A stretch of 12,625 nt of DNA from CAZOKH01 sp964580315 (GCA_964580315.1 CAZOKH010000095.1:1-12625); one strand, 5' to 3'; shown: positions 1 through 6,461, counted from the stretch's first letter. Notes: generated by a model from the letters alone, not told the origin. Numbers and translations: made by a program.

Positions 1-152
1 AATTGGACCCGGGGCAGGTGGCGGTTAGCACCAGCAACCGCAATTTTGAAGGACGGCAGGGTAAGGGCAGCCGCACGCTGCTTGCCAGCCCGCTCACTGC
101 CGCGGCGGCAGCCGTCACCGGGCGTGTCACTGACCCGCGCCAGATGTTATAG
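1..152 (+). CDS. leuC: 3-isopropylmalate dehydratase large subunit, C-terminal end (partial)
   Basis: Only the last 49 codons are present, read in the frame that starts at base 3 and ends at the TAG at 150-152. The translation ends with a stretch containing STSNRNFEGRQG, then GSRTLLASP, an Ala run and a final VTDPRQML. This is the usual C-terminus of aconitase-family LeuC: the NRNFEGRQG segment lies near the substrate pocket and the Ala-rich helix follows it. LeuC carries the 4Fe-4S cluster and isomerises 2-isopropylmalate to 3-isopropylmalate in the cytoplasm, as a complex with LeuD. leuD starts 17 bases downstream, which supports both the identification and co-transcription. The Fe-S cysteines lie outside the window, so function cannot be fully judged from this fragment. 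Confidence 0.95.
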   Translation, partial: LDPGQVAVSTSNRNFEGRQGKGSRTLLASPLTAAAAAVTGRVTDPRQML

Positions 153-169
153 ATAAGGAGCACAACCTC

Positions 170-772
170 ATGGAAAAGATTACAACATTTACCTCACGTA
201 TGGTGCCCCTTCTGGTGAATGATATCGACACCGACCAGCTCATTCCGGCTCGCTTTCTCAAAGTGACCGACAAAAAGGGATTGGGCGCCAACCTGTTTTC
301 CGACTGGCGCTACAACAGCGACGGTTCTCCCAAGGCTGATTTCATTCTCAACCAGCCAGAAGCCAAAGGCGCCAGTATTTTGCTGGCAGGCGATAACTTT
401 GGCTGCGGCTCGTCACGCGAACATGCCCCCTGGGCGCTGACCGATTTTGGCTTCAAAGCGGTCATATCCACTTCTTTTGCCGATATTTTCAAAAACAATT
501 CATTGAAAAATGGGCTGCTGCCCATTGTGGTCAGCCCGCAGGCGCACAGTGAATTGCAGGCGGCTTTGAAAGAAGACCCCGCAGCCCAGGTGACCATTGA
601 CCTGGCTTCACAGACCCTGACTCTGCCGGGCGGGGCGTCTTACACCTTCCCGATTGACGGCTTTGCCAAAACCTGTCTGTTGCAGGGTATCGATGAAATG
701 GGGTATTTGCTTACCCTTGAAGATCGCATTGCGGCGTATGAAAAAGATCACAACGCTGTGATTATTATTTGA
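170..772 (+). CDS. leuD: 3-isopropylmalate dehydratase small subunit
   Basis: A 200-residue protein of the length typical of the bacterial long-form LeuD. It forms the swivel domain of isopropylmalate isomerase and works with LeuC in leucine synthesis; the same complex can also isomerise citramalate to 3-methylmalate. Visible family motifs are NDIDTDQLIPARFLK (residues 17-31) and GDNFGCGSSREHAPWAL (74-90), the latter being the substrate-recognition loop with the conserved Ser-Arg-Glu-His. The ATG at 170 follows AAGGAG (155-160) with a 9-base spacer, a good ribosome binding site. It sits between leuC and cimA and is almost certainly in the same transcript. The gene ends TGA at 770-772, just before a G+C-rich hairpin. 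There is no sign of damage. Confidence 0.97.
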   Translation: MEKITTFTSRMVPLLVNDIDTDQLIPARFLKVTDKKGLGANLFSDWRYNSDGSPKADFILNQPEAKGASILLAGDNFGCGSSREHAPWALTDFGFKAVISTSFADIFKNNSLKNGLLPIVVSPQAHSELQAALKEDPAAQVTIDLASQTLTLPGGASYTFPIDGFAKTCLLQGIDEMGYLLTLEDRIAAYEKDHNAVIII

Positions 773-779
773 CCAATCA

Positions 780-823
780 CCCCGGGACTCTGAACGCTCT
801 GGGGAGCTCAGGGTTCCCCGGGG
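780..823 (+). other. G+C-rich imperfect stem-loop between leuD and cimA
   Basis: The left arm at 780-799 (CCCCGGG...GCTC) pairs with the right arm at 804-823 (GAGC...CCCCGGGG). This gives about 18 pairs in blocks of 7, 4, 3 and 4, with two 2-base bulges on opposite strands and a 4-base loop. No T-run follows, so it is unlikely to be an intrinsic terminator. It ends 19 bases before the cimA ribosome binding site (GGAGG, 843-847). A role in mRNA processing, segment stability or tuning of cimA translation is inference. Confidence 0.6.
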
Positions 824-852
824 AGTTAGCAGCAGGGTTCCTGGAGGTAGTG

Positions 853-2412
853 ATGATTGAAATTTACGATACAACTCTCCGCGACGGCACGCAGCGCAGC
901 GATTTGTCTTTATCCTGTGACGATAAAATTCGTGTGGCTCAAAAACTGGATGAACTGGGCGTGGCTTTCATCGAAGGCGGCTGGCCAGGTTCCAATCCGA
1001 AGGACGCCGAATTTTTTCAACGCGTGCAGACCATGCAGTGGGATCATGCGGTCATCACCGCATTTGGCTCCACCTGCCGGGCGCGCGGCGAACCCGAGGA
1101 CGATGCCAACATCAAGGCGCTGTACGATTCGGGGGCAGCGGTGTGTACACTGGTGGGCAAATCGTCGGTGATGCATGTGCAGGATGTGCTGCGCACCACG
1201 CTGGAGGATAACCTGCGGATTATTGAAAAAAGCATCGCTTTCCTGCGCCAACGCGGGCGGCGCGTGATTTATGATGCCGAGCATTTCTTTGATGGTTACA
1301 AAGAAGACCCCGCCTATGCCCTTGAAACCCTGCGGGCGGCGGTGCGCGGAGGGGCTGAGACCCTGGTGCTGGCTGATACCAACGGCGGTTCAATGCCGTG
1401 GGAGATTGAAGACCTGGTGCGCAAGGTGAAAGAAACCCTGAACCACCCGCTGGGCGTGCATGTGCACAATGACGGCGAACTGGGTGTGGCCAACTCACTG
1501 GCAGGGGTGCGCGGCGGAGCGGTGCAGGTGCAGGGCACCATCAACGGCTATGGTGAGCGGGTGGGGAATGCCAACCTGTGTTCCATCATTCCAAACCTGG
1601 AGTTAAAGATGGGACTGCGCTGCTTACCCGATGGACATATGGTGAAATTGTATGAGGTGTCGCATTTTGTAACCGAGGTAGCCAACCTGGCTCCGGATGA
1701 ACATTTGCCCTTTGTGGGGCTTTCGGCTTTTGCCCACAAGGGCGGCATTCATGTGGCGGCAATGCGGCGCAACATCAATTCTTACCAGCACATCGATCCC
1801 GAAGTGGTGGGGAACAGCATGCGCGTGGTGGTTTCCGAACTGTCGGGGCGCGGAAACCTGTTGAGCAAGGCTGAAGAGTACGGCCTGCAGGTGGCTGACG
1901 GCGAGGGAATTACCCAGGTGCTGAATGAGATTAAGAGCCTGGAGGCGCAGGGTTTCTCTTTTGAGGCTGCCGAAGCCTCAGTGGTGCTGATGCTGCGCCG
2001 CCAGCAGCCGGGTTATGAGCCGCCCTTTGAATTGATCGATTTTTCAGCACTTGTGGAGCACCGCCTGGGACGCGGCATCCTGTCAGAAGCCACCGTAAAA
2101 GTGCGCGTGAAGGGCGAGGTGTTTCACACTGCCGCCGAAGGCGACGGCCCGGTTAATGCTCTCGACCTGGCGCTGCGCAAAGCCGTGATCAGCTATTACC
2201 CGGTGGTGGCCGATTTCACCCTGGCTGACTATAAAGTGCGTATCCTCGACAGTGATAAAGGCACGGCAGCTACCACCCGTGTGTTGATTGATACACAAAA
2301 CAACTCGTCCCGCTGGAGCACCGTGGGAGCCGGCACCAATATCATCGACGCAAGCTGGCGCGCCCTGGCCGACTCCATCGAATACGGATTATTTATTCAT
2401 CAAAAAGGATAA
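853..2412 (+). CDS. cimA: (R)-citramalate synthase
   Basis: A 519-residue enzyme of the HMGL/isopropylmalate synthase family. It condenses pyruvate with acetyl-CoA to citramalate, the entry step of threonine-independent isoleucine synthesis. The TIM-barrel part shows DTTLRDGTQ (residues 6-14), the metal ligands in HVHNDGELGVANS (203-215) and GTINGYGERVGNANL (228-242). The segment FGSTCRARGEPEDDAN (71-86) fits the Geobacter-type citramalate synthase group better than LeuA. A LeuA-type allosteric dimer domain occupies roughly 395-519, so feedback inhibition, presumably by isoleucine, is likely. I chose ATG 853 because GGAGG (843-847) lies 5 bases upstream and the family starts at MIEIYDTTLRD. 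The frame stays open back to a TTG at 769 overlapping the leuD stop, but that extension would translate the hairpin. leuB follows after 12 bases. A LeuA-like specificity is less likely but not excluded without structure-based comparison. Confidence 0.9.
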   Translation: MIEIYDTTLRDGTQRSDLSLSCDDKIRVAQKLDELGVAFIEGGWPGSNPKDAEFFQRVQTMQWDHAVITAFGSTCRARGEPEDDANIKALYDSGAAVCTLVGKSSVMHVQDVLRTTLEDNLRIIEKSIAFLRQRGRRVIYDAEHFFDGYKEDPAYALETLRAAVRGGAETLVLADTNGGSMPWEIEDLVRKVKETLNHPLGVHVHNDGELGVANSLAGVRGGAVQVQGTINGYGERVGNANLCSIIPNLELKMGLRCLPDGHMVKLYEVSHFVTEVANLAPDEHLPFVGLSAFAHKGGIHVAAMRRNINSYQHIDPEVVGNSMRVVVSELSGRGNLLSKAEEYGLQVADGEGITQVLNEIKSLEAQGFSFEAAEASVVLMLRRQQPGYEPPFELIDFSALVEHRLGRGILSEATVKVRVKGEVFHTAAEGDGPVNALDLALRKAVISYYPVVADFTLADYKVRILDSDKGTAATTRVLIDTQNNSSRWSTVGAGTNIIDASWRALADSIEYGLFIHQKG

Positions 2413-2424
2413 CTGGGGAACTTC

Positions 2425-3486
2425 ATGAAAGCAAACATTGTTTTATTACCCGGCGACGGCATTGGGCCGGAAGTGGTGGGTGCGGCAGTGCGCGTGCTGG
2501 ATCATATTGCGGCGCGGCGCGGGCACCAGTTTCAATATCGTGAACATTTGATTGGCGGCTGCTCGATTGACCGTTTTGGCACTGCGCTGACCGATGAAAC
2601 CCTGCAGGCTTGCCGCGATGCTGACGCGGTGCTGCTGGGAGCAGTGGGCGGGCCCAAATGGGATGACCCGGCGGCCAAAGTGCGCCCCGAGCAGGGTTTG
2701 CTGGGACTGCGTAAAGGCATGGACGTGTTTGCCAACCTGCGCCCGGTAAAAGTGTACCCGACCCTGTTAAATGCTTCACCCTTGCGGCCGGAAAAACTGG
2801 CCGGAGTTGATGTGATTGTGGTGCGCGAACTGACCGGCGGACTGTATTTTGGACAGCCAAAAGGCCGGGAAGTGAAAGACGGGCACGAGCGCGCAGTGGA
2901 TACGCTGGAATATTCGGATTACGAAGTGCAGCGGATAGTAGAAATGGCATTTTCACTGGCGCGCGGGCGCAAAAAGAAAGTGACCTCGGTGGATAAAGCC
3001 AATGTGCTGGAAAGCTCGCGCCTGTGGCGTAAGATTGCCATTGAGATAGGAGCGCAAAACCCCGATATTACCCTGGAGCATATGCTGGTCGATACGGCCG
3101 CCATGCGCCTCATCACCAGCCCGGCCAGCTTCGACATCCTGGTCACTGAAAATATGTTTGGTGACATTTTAACTGATGAGGCTTCAGTGCTGCCCGGCTC
3201 AATGGGTATGCTGCCCTCGGCGTCGCTGGGCTCTGGCAGCAAGGGTGTGTATGAACCCATTCACGGCTCGGCGCCCGACATTGCCGGAAAGGGCGTTGCC
3301 AACCCGCTGGGAACCATTCTGAGCGCTGCGCTGCTGCTGCGTTATTCCTTGAAACTGGATGATGAAGCCAGCCAGATTGAACAGGCTGTGGAAAGCGCTG
3401 TTGAGCAGGGCAAACTCACGGTTGACCTGGGCGGCAGCCTGTCAACTGAGGAGATGACCGCCTGCGTGCTGGCAAACATGGCTTAA
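2425..3486 (+). CDS. leuB: 3-isopropylmalate dehydrogenase
   Basis: A 353-residue NAD-dependent beta-decarboxylating dehydrogenase of normal length. It oxidises and decarboxylates 3-isopropylmalate to 4-methyl-2-oxopentanoate, and in the citramalate route 3-methylmalate to 2-oxobutanoate. Motifs seen: LLPGDGIGPEV (residues 7-17), GAVGGPKWD (72-80), the substrate arginines around LRPVKVYP (105-112) and VRELTGG (133-139), the catalytic Tyr141 in GLYFG, Lys191 in SVDKANVLESSRLWR, metal-binding Asp223, Asp247 and Asp251 (the last two in MFGDILTDE), and the NAD-binding GSAPDIAGKGVANP (281-294). These fit LeuB rather than isocitrate dehydrogenase. ATG 2425 follows GGGGA (2415-2419) and begins 12 bases after cimA, consistent with one operon. 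Two TAA stops in tandem (3484-3489) end the gene. Confidence 0.97.
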   Translation: MKANIVLLPGDGIGPEVVGAAVRVLDHIAARRGHQFQYREHLIGGCSIDRFGTALTDETLQACRDADAVLLGAVGGPKWDDPAAKVRPEQGLLGLRKGMDVFANLRPVKVYPTLLNASPLRPEKLAGVDVIVVRELTGGLYFGQPKGREVKDGHERAVDTLEYSDYEVQRIVEMAFSLARGRKKKVTSVDKANVLESSRLWRKIAIEIGAQNPDITLEHMLVDTAAMRLITSPASFDILVTENMFGDILTDEASVLPGSMGMLPSASLGSGSKGVYEPIHGSAPDIAGKGVANPLGTILSAALLLRYSLKLDDEASQIEQAVESAVEQGKLTVDLGGSLSTEEMTACVLANMA

Positions 3487-3490
3487 TAAA

Positions 3491-3504
3491 AGACCCTAAA
3501 GGTT
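3491..3504 (+). repeat. Copy 1 of a 14-bp repeat that matches a terminator arm
   Basis: AGACCCTAAAGGTT occurs here, two bases after the second leuB stop, and again at 5420-5433, where it forms the left arm of a strong terminator. Here the matching right arm is absent. Instead the following bases form a short GTTACA/TGTAAC hairpin (3502-3507 with 3513-3518) followed by TATTTT. This may be an eroded or weak terminator of the leu operon; that reading is inference. Confidence 0.5.
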
Positions 3505-3511
3505 ACAGGTT

Positions 3512-3540
3512 TTGTAACTATTTTCAATTAAGATGATAAT
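3512..3540 (+). promoter_or_regulatory. Probable sigma-70-type promoter for ilvE
   Basis: A -35-like TTGTAA (3512-3517), an exact 17-base spacer and a -10-like GATAAT (3535-3540) sit in the 118-base gap after leuB. Transcription would start near 3547, giving a leader of about 58 bases ahead of ilvE. The -35 box overlaps the right arm of the short hairpin at 3502-3518. I see no T-box, riboswitch or meaningful leader peptide in the leader. Confidence 0.5.
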
Positions 3541-3604
3541 GATGAAATAATCTGCTTACGCAGTACTACACTTAAACATCTTCAACATCAAAGGAGATTT
3601 TTCC

Positions 3605-4528
3605 ATGGGAATTGAATCGAAGTATATCTGGATGGACGGCAAGCTGGTCGAATATGACAAAGCCCTGGTGCATTTCAACACAGCCGCCCTGCATTATGGA
3701 CCATCTGTGTTTGAAGGCATCCGCTGCTATGATACAGACAAGGGACCGGCTGTTTTTCGCCTGAAAGATCACATCAAGCGCCTGGTGGAATCGGCATACA
3801 TCATTGGTATGCGCAATCTGCCTTATACTGCGGAGCAGATGGTGGAAGCGGTTAAAGAAACCGTGCGCGCCAATGGTTTTCAGGAATGTTACATCCGTCC
3901 GTTGATTTATGCCGGCGGCAACAGCCTGGGATTGAACATGGATGCCTATCAAATTTTTGTGGGTATTTCCATGTGGGAATGGAAAACCTATCTGGGGCTT
4001 GAAGCCCTTGAAAACGGCATCAGCGCCAATGTTTCTTCCTACACTCGCAACCACCCCAACGCGGTGATGACCAAAGCCAAGGCTGGCGGCTATTACGTCA
4101 ACAGCATCATGGCCAAAACCGAGTCGCTGCGGTTGGGTTTTGAAGAAGCCATCATGCTCGACCCGCAGGGCTATGTGGGTGAATGCACCGGTGAAAATTT
4201 GTTCATTGTCAAACGCGGCAAAATTTACACCACTCCCATGGCTGCTGTCCTCGAGGGCATCACCCGCGATTCCGTGCTTATGTTAGCCAACGATCAGGGG
4301 TACGAATTGTTTGAGAAACCCATTGGCCGCGACCAGCTCTACACGGCCGATGAACTGTTTGTGTGCGGCACCGCGGCAGAGATTGTGCCGATTCGTGAAG
4401 TGGACGGGCGCACGGTGGGCAGCGGCAAACGCGGGCCAATTGCCAGGGCTTTGCAAGAATCCTATACGGAAGCGATCCACGGCCGGCACAAGTTCTCACC
4501 ACAGTGGTTGGATTATGTGAACGAATAA
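3605..4528 (+). CDS. ilvE: Branched-chain amino acid aminotransferase (class IV PLP enzyme)
   Basis: A 307-residue fold-type IV PLP enzyme of typical IlvE length. It moves the amino group between glutamate and the 2-oxo acids of leucine, isoleucine and valine. The N-terminus (IWMDGKLV, then HYGPSVFEGIRCY at about residues 30-42) is that of bacterial BCAT. The PLP lysine is Lys159 in MTKAKAGGYYVNS. GECTGENLFIVK (192-203), LEGITRD (216-222) and CGTAAEI are the phosphate-cup and substrate motifs. The lack of D-amino-acid-transaminase features and the neighbouring leu/cim genes favour a biosynthetic L-BCAT. ATG 3605 has AAGGAG (3591-3596) 8 bases upstream. It appears to be its own transcription unit, with a promoter in the upstream gap and a terminator at 4562-4616. 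Confidence 0.96.
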   Translation: MGIESKYIWMDGKLVEYDKALVHFNTAALHYGPSVFEGIRCYDTDKGPAVFRLKDHIKRLVESAYIIGMRNLPYTAEQMVEAVKETVRANGFQECYIRPLIYAGGNSLGLNMDAYQIFVGISMWEWKTYLGLEALENGISANVSSYTRNHPNAVMTKAKAGGYYVNSIMAKTESLRLGFEEAIMLDPQGYVGECTGENLFIVKRGKIYTTPMAAVLEGITRDSVLMLANDQGYELFEKPIGRDQLYTADELFVCGTAAEIVPIREVDGRTVGSGKRGPIARALQESYTEAIHGRHKFSPQWLDYVNE

Positions 4529-4533
4529 TTTTA

Positions 4534-4557
4534 AACGGGCTTCCCTTCCGCCCCGTT
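4534..4557 (+). other. Small stem-loop just after ilvE
   Basis: AACGGGC (4534-4540) can pair with GCCCCGTT (4550-4557) around a 9-base loop with one bulged base. No T-run follows, so it is not a terminator by itself. It may add to 3' end protection upstream of the main terminator. The call is structural only. Confidence 0.35.
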
Positions 4558-4561
4558 GACC

Positions 4562-4616
4562 TGCTCTTGCTGAATCCGGTTCTCCTTGGAGTGCTGTTGC
4601 GGCAAGAGCATTTTTT
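4562..4616 (+). terminator. Intrinsic terminator of ilvE
   Basis: TGCTCTTGC (4562-4570) pairs perfectly over 9 bp with GCAAGAGCA (4602-4610) and is followed at once by six T (4611-4616). The 31-base loop is long for a terminator but contains a small internal CTCC/GGAG pairing that would shorten it. It separates ilvE from the promoter of the lipoyl-domain gene. Confidence 0.8.
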
Positions 4617-4639
4617 GTCAATGGGGTGACGTCTGTCAA

Positions 4640-4669
4640 TTGAACAAATGATCAAGTGCGTGCTATAAT
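4640..4669 (+). promoter_or_regulatory. Extended -10 promoter for the lipoyl-cupin unit
   Basis: TTGAAC (4640-4645), an 18-base spacer and a perfect TATAAT (4664-4669) preceded by TGC, giving the extended -10 form TGnTATAAT. The start point would be near 4676, leaving a leader of about 66 bases. TGTCAAT occurs twice with an 18-bp period, at 4616-4622 and 4634-4640; the second copy touches the -35 box. Confidence 0.72.
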
Positions 4670-4741
4670 GAAATGCGATAAACTGAATGCGCAATTTTTA
4701 AAATGTACGTCTATGGCTGGGGGGCCATGAAGGGAGGTTGC

Positions 4742-5014
4742 ATGGCAACCGAAATCATAATGCCCAAATTGAGCCTGACCATGACCGAAGGCATCATTGT
4801 TGAATGGAAGAAAAACGTAGGCGACCGTATTCGCAAAGGTGAAACACTCTTCATTATCGAGACGGATAAAGTTACCCTGGGCGTGGAAGCTGATGAAGAC
4901 GGGGTATTGACGCAAATTCTAATTCCAGAAGGCGAATTGGTTCCCATTGAAACAGTAATTGCTTGCATGGATGTGAAATTGCCTCAAACAAATGAGAAAG
5001 CAAAAATAGCATAG
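4742..5014 (+). CDS. Free-standing lipoyl-domain protein
   Basis: A 90-residue protein that is almost entirely one biotinyl/lipoyl attachment domain. MPKLSLTMTEG (residues 7-17) is the E2-type start of the domain, and IETDKVTLGVEA places the modified lysine at Lys43 in the DK hairpin turn. The ETDKV context indicates lipoylation rather than biotinylation, which would show MKM. The last 15 or so residues are a polar tail. The peripheral-subunit-binding and acyltransferase domains of a normal E2 are absent. ATG 4742 is chosen because AGGGAGG (4731-4737) precedes it and the family starts at this point; in-frame ATGs at 4703 and 4727 are less likely. It shares a promoter with the cupin gene 34 bases downstream. 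It probably carries an acyl or electron-bearing lipoyl arm for an unseen 2-oxoacid dehydrogenase-like partner. Domain certain, pathway unknown. Confidence 0.85.
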   Translation: MATEIIMPKLSLTMTEGIIVEWKKNVGDRIRKGETLFIIETDKVTLGVEADEDGVLTQILIPEGELVPIETVIACMDVKLPQTNEKAKIA

Positions 5015-5048
5015 AAAAAACAGATTATTGTTAGCGAGGGTTAATCAG

Positions 5049-5399
5049 ATGAAAGTGTTTCGAAGAGATGAAACGCCTTCTGCGGCGCTTCCCGGAAGGT
5101 ATATCTGGAATGCAGTGAGCGCCGATGGTTTTTCAACCAGCCAGAGAGTGAAAAGCGGTATCGCGCGCTACGCCGCCGAATATGGCGCTCTGGAACCGCA
5201 CGTGCACGGCGAAGAAGTGTGCTATGTGATCAGCGCGGACCGCGGCAGAGTGCGCTTTGGTGAAAGTCGAGATAAACTGGATCAAGTTCTGTCTTTGGAA
5301 GCGGGTATGCTAATTCATGCCCCCGACGGTGAATGGCATGTGTTCGAATATGACCAGGGCGGGCATATCGAAATTGTGTATTTCTTGCTGGTTGATTAG
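5049..5399 (+). CDS. Small single-domain cupin protein
   Basis: A 116-residue protein with one cupin barrel. Motif 1 is EPHVHGEEVCYVI (residues 49-61), with probable metal ligands His51, His53 and Glu56. The His-to-Glu spacing is slightly shorter than the classic HxHx(3-4)E. Motif 2 is GMLIHAPDGEWHVFEY (86-101), with His97 as the fourth ligand. A metal-binding enzyme or small-ligand sensor is therefore likely, but no substrate can be named. ATG 5049 follows GAGGG (5036-5040) with 8 bases between; a TTG at 5028 in frame is less plausible. The gene follows the lipoyl-domain gene in the same apparent transcript and ends 22 bases before a strong terminator, so the two may act together. No signal peptide or membrane segment is visible; a cytoplasmic location is inferred. 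Confidence 0.82.
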   Translation: MKVFRRDETPSAALPGRYIWNAVSADGFSTSQRVKSGIARYAAEYGALEPHVHGEEVCYVISADRGRVRFGESRDKLDQVLSLEAGMLIHAPDGEWHVFEYDQGGHIEIVYFLLVD

Positions 5400-5419
5400 C
5401 GCCAGTACCAAAATTATCC

Positions 5420-5433
5420 AGACCCTAAAGGTT
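5420..5433 (+). repeat. Copy 2 of the 14-bp terminator-arm repeat
   Basis: The same AGACCCTAAAGGTT as at 3491-3504. Here it forms the left arm of the terminator at 5422-5457. Confidence 0.5.
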
Positions 5434-5457
5434 GTCAGAGACCTTTAGGGTTTTTTT
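5422..5457 (+). terminator. Strong intrinsic terminator embedded in the 3' end of a convergent gene
   Basis: ACCCTAAAGGT (5422-5432) pairs perfectly over 11 bp with ACCTTTAGGGT (5441-5451) around an 8-base loop, followed by a T-run (5451-5457). It ends the lipoyl-cupin transcript. The hairpin also encodes the last codons and the stop (5425-5427) of the amidase gene on the minus strand. Read on the minus strand no T-run follows, so termination there is doubtful. Confidence 0.9.
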
Positions 5458-6342
5458 GTCCAGCAGGCAGGCTATGGAATAAGACTGGCTGATGACGTTG
5501 CCCAGTTCAAAACGGGCGGCCTGTCCCACCAACTGGCAGGCGTCGTCCATGCTTAAACCGTCCTCTTGCAGCCAGATGAGCATTTCCGTTACGGCGGCTT
5601 GCATGGCATTTTCCAACGGGCGGTCGATGCCCAGGGTGAAGCGCTGAGCGCTGTTTTCTCCACGCGGCATGGAGATGGTTTTTGCGGGCAGCAAATCAAT
5701 GCCAATTTCCACTTCCATCGATACTTCGATGCCGGTTCCGGCCAGTTCGCCGTGGCTTTGCACGGCGTGACCGTCGCCTAAAAATAACAGGGCGCCTTCG
5801 CTAAAAACCGGCAGATAGAGGGTGATTCCCGGGGTAATGCGGGGCGAATCCATATTCCCGCCAAAATTTCCACAATTGTATGAAATGATGGATTGCCTGC
5901 GGTCAGGCGCAACGCCGATGCAGCCCAGCATTGGGCTGAGCGGGATGCTCAGCCCCGGCAGGGTGGCCGGCGGGGTTTCCGGTCGGGTGGTTTGGGTGGT
6001 CAGGTCAACCAGCCAGCGCACGGCTTCGCGCGGGGGCAATTGAGGTACCATGCCGGGCAGCACCACATTTGGCCGCAAATTGCGATAACTGAATCCATAA
6101 GAGCGGTTGGGGGTCAGCCGGAGGATATGGACAGCCAGGGTATCTCCGGGGCGGGCGCCGCGCACGGCAAAGGGACCGGTGAGCGGGTTGGAGCGCTCAG
6201 CCACGGCTGCGCCGCTTGAATCAAAACCGTGCGCATCGAGCGTGGTGGTGGTGATGGTATCGCCAGGCTGCAAGGTGAATACCGCGGCATGTGATCCAAA
6301 GGTGTTGTGATAGGTAAGGGGTGAGAAGAAGTGGGCGGTCAT
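5425..6342 (-). CDS. Acetamidase/formamidase family protein
   Basis: A 305-residue cytoplasmic hydrolase of the FmdA/AmdA family, whose known members split formamide or acetamide into ammonia and the carboxylate. Family landmarks in order: LQPGDTITTTTLDAHG (residues 24-39), NPLTGPFAVRGARPGDTL (52-69), GCIGVAP (140-146), NFGGNMDSP (159-167) and GDGHAVQSHGELAGTGIE (189-206). This is the usual length for the short bacterial form. The ATG at 6342 suits the family N-terminus, but the ribosome binding site is weak. The C-terminal residues KTLKVSDNL are encoded by the terminator hairpin of the convergent lipoyl-cupin unit. The gene is divergent from the SorC-family regulator gene, so shared control is plausible. 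The natural amide is unknown; other C-N substrates are possible in this family. Confidence 0.85.
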   Translation of the reverse strand: MTAHFFSPLTYHNTFGSHAAVFTLQPGDTITTTTLDAHGFDSSGAAVAERSNPLTGPFAVRGARPGDTLAVHILRLTPNRSYGFSYRNLRPNVVLPGMVPQLPPREAVRWLVDLTTQTTRPETPPATLPGLSIPLSPMLGCIGVAPDRRQSIISYNCGNFGGNMDSPRITPGITLYLPVFSEGALLFLGDGHAVQSHGELAGTGIEVSMEVEIGIDLLPAKTISMPRGENSAQRFTLGIDRPLENAMQAAVTEMLIWLQEDGLSMDDACQLVGQAARFELGNVISQSYSIACLLDKKTLKVSDNL

Positions 6343-6382
6343 CTTAAACCATGAGAGCAGATTGTTTACTTATCCTATCAGA

Positions 6383-6461
6383 AACAGGTTAACAAAACAT
6401 TAAGAATAGATGAAAATCATAACAATTTGATTACATTGATAATTTTTAAGTTAAACCTGTT
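6383..6461. promoter_or_regulatory. Long-spaced inverted repeat in the divergent intergenic region
   Basis: AACAGGTTAAC (6383-6393) and GTTAAACCTGTT (6450-6461) are inverted copies differing by one inserted A, with 56 bases between them. The right copy overlaps the -35 box of the regulator promoter. The 227-base region (6343-6569) is strongly A+T-rich and contains no gene. This could be a paired operator bound by the neighbouring SorC-family tetramer with DNA looping; that is inference. AAACCTGT alone is common in coding sequence of this window, so only the longer dyad counts as evidence. Confidence 0.45.

Noticed and set aside
769..852. N-terminal extension of CimA from TTG 769
   Set aside because: It would translate the G+C-rich hairpin; the family starts at MIEIYDTT, and GGAGG is correctly placed for ATG 853.
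2423..2956. 177-codon open frame on the minus strand inside leuB
   Set aside because: It is opposite a complete, motif-rich leuB, has low-complexity Arg/Pro-rich content, and no recognisable domain or ribosome binding site.
3572..4054. 160-codon open frame on the minus strand over the start of ilvE
   Set aside because: It shadows ilvE, covers its ribosome binding site, and shows no family motif.
4278..4694. 138-codon minus-strand frame across the ilvE end and its terminator
   Set aside because: It reads through a terminator and a strong plus-strand promoter, and the translation resembles no family.
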